Shown here piece by piece: positions 63,399-64,000 of a DNA stretch of 64,000 nt (its first letter is position 1; the number at the start of each line of letters is the position of its first letter). The position numbers and the translations under genes were made by a program. This DNA is from Pisaster brevispinus (taxonomy: Eukaryota; Echinodermata; Asteroidea; Forcipulatida; Asteriidae): NCBI GenBank assembly GCA_023634235.1, contig JAMKCF010000015.1, forward strand, positions 5,061,698 to 5,125,697, given 5' to 3'. Below the pieces are notes generated by a model. The model saw only the letters and a program-made list of their open reading frames with translations, made no database searches and was not told the origin of the DNA.

Positions 63399-64000
63399 CA
63401 GACTTGGATTATTTGTTATAAAATTAAATTAGGGAAAAGAAAGTAGATTGCGACTTGACAAAAGGTCATTGAAATGGCCTTTTAGTTATTCGATGGACAT
63501 TTTAAAACAAGATTTTGCATTTTGAAATTAGAGGATGGATTGACGCTGATACATCACACACAAGGGCAATATGGATTATGGATTATGTGTTGCACGCAAG
63601 AAGATTTTGCTACTTCCAGCTCCAAAGCTGATACATTTGAAGACCCCCCCAAAAAAAAAAAAAATAAATTAAAATAAATAACAAATAAAAAAAGGCATCC
63701 TTCCAAGACTTTATGACAAACACTTACAGACAAGGTCTGGAATTTCTGCAAACTAAGGGATTTTACTTTTAACTAAAGTGAATCCTTAAAAGAAAAATTT
63801 TGCTCCAAGAATTTCTGGTCAAAGCTGGAGCCAGCTTGCAAGTTGAGGTGAGCACTAACAGAGGAAATTACAATAAACTGGATTTGAGGGAAAGCAAGTA
63901 CACTATCCTCACATGTCAAGAGTTCGATTCCCTCCTTTACAAGCAGATACAGACTATTGTTACTTATTATAAGATTACCTATTTTGCTTTGCCTTTCCAC
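63399..64000. other. Non-coding stretch, no gene seen
   Basis: A-rich run at about 63650-63690. A B-box-like 'aagagttcgattccctc' near 63919 lacks a matching A box, so no SINE or tRNA is called. Confidence 0.5.

Noticed and set aside
63890..63940. tRNA or SINE from the B-box-like 'gagttcgattccctc'
   Set aside because: No A box or acceptor pairing at the right distance.
1..64000. Bacterial-style operons, promoters or terminators
   Set aside because: No dense ORF packing, no ribosome binding pattern, and retroelement and SINE content show animal nuclear DNA.

Overview
This window reads as non-coding DNA from a metazoan nuclear genome, probably a marine invertebrate deuterostome. An echinoderm such as a sea star is my best guess, but it rests on the general look of the repeats and not on a marker gene. 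The evidence for animal DNA is fragments of CR1/L2-like LINEs, a GIY-YIG Penelope-like element, several tRNA-derived SINE families with A and B boxes, many short inverted-repeat elements, and abundant microsatellites. A run of exactly 100 N is a scaffold gap. I see no credible host protein-coding exon, rRNA gene or functional tRNA gene. The longest ORFs (up to 171 codons) lie in AT-rich, repeat or homopolymer sequence and show no recognisable domain.

Layout. 1-5.6 kb: mostly unique sequence, with a CAGGGTTCTC-type inverted-repeat element, one palindromic-family copy, and a decayed Penelope-like 3' end that keeps a GIY-YIG motif and a possible hammerhead ribozyme core. 5.6-14 kb: mostly unique DNA with long G runs, palindromic-family remnants and an AT-rich block that could be regulatory. 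14-21 kb: a CAG-hexamer minisatellite, two SINEs, a CAGGGTTCTC element inserted into one copy of a local 100-bp duplication, and a LINE C-terminal remnant. 21-33 kb: many small inverted-repeat elements, a 116-bp satellite derived from such an element, a SINE, a compact possibly regulatory block (31.35-32.06 kb) and another LINE remnant. 33-44.5 kb: SINEs, a tandem pair of palindromic-family copies, a GGGCAATATA repeat, and a 1.45-kb TTAA-flanked inverted-repeat unit holding two perfect hairpins. 44.5-64 kb: gap, nested insertions at 55.2-56.3 kb, a LINE 3' end at 57.6 kb and further short elements.

Nothing suggests genes acting together. The biology visible here is transposon turnover: nested insertions, target-site duplications that can be read by eye, and satellite formation from an element end. 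A separate genome-wide signal is strong excess of the palindrome TACATGTA: I found 30 exact copies where about one or two would be expected by chance. All family names used below are descriptive labels for this window only; consensus building and database searches could not be run.
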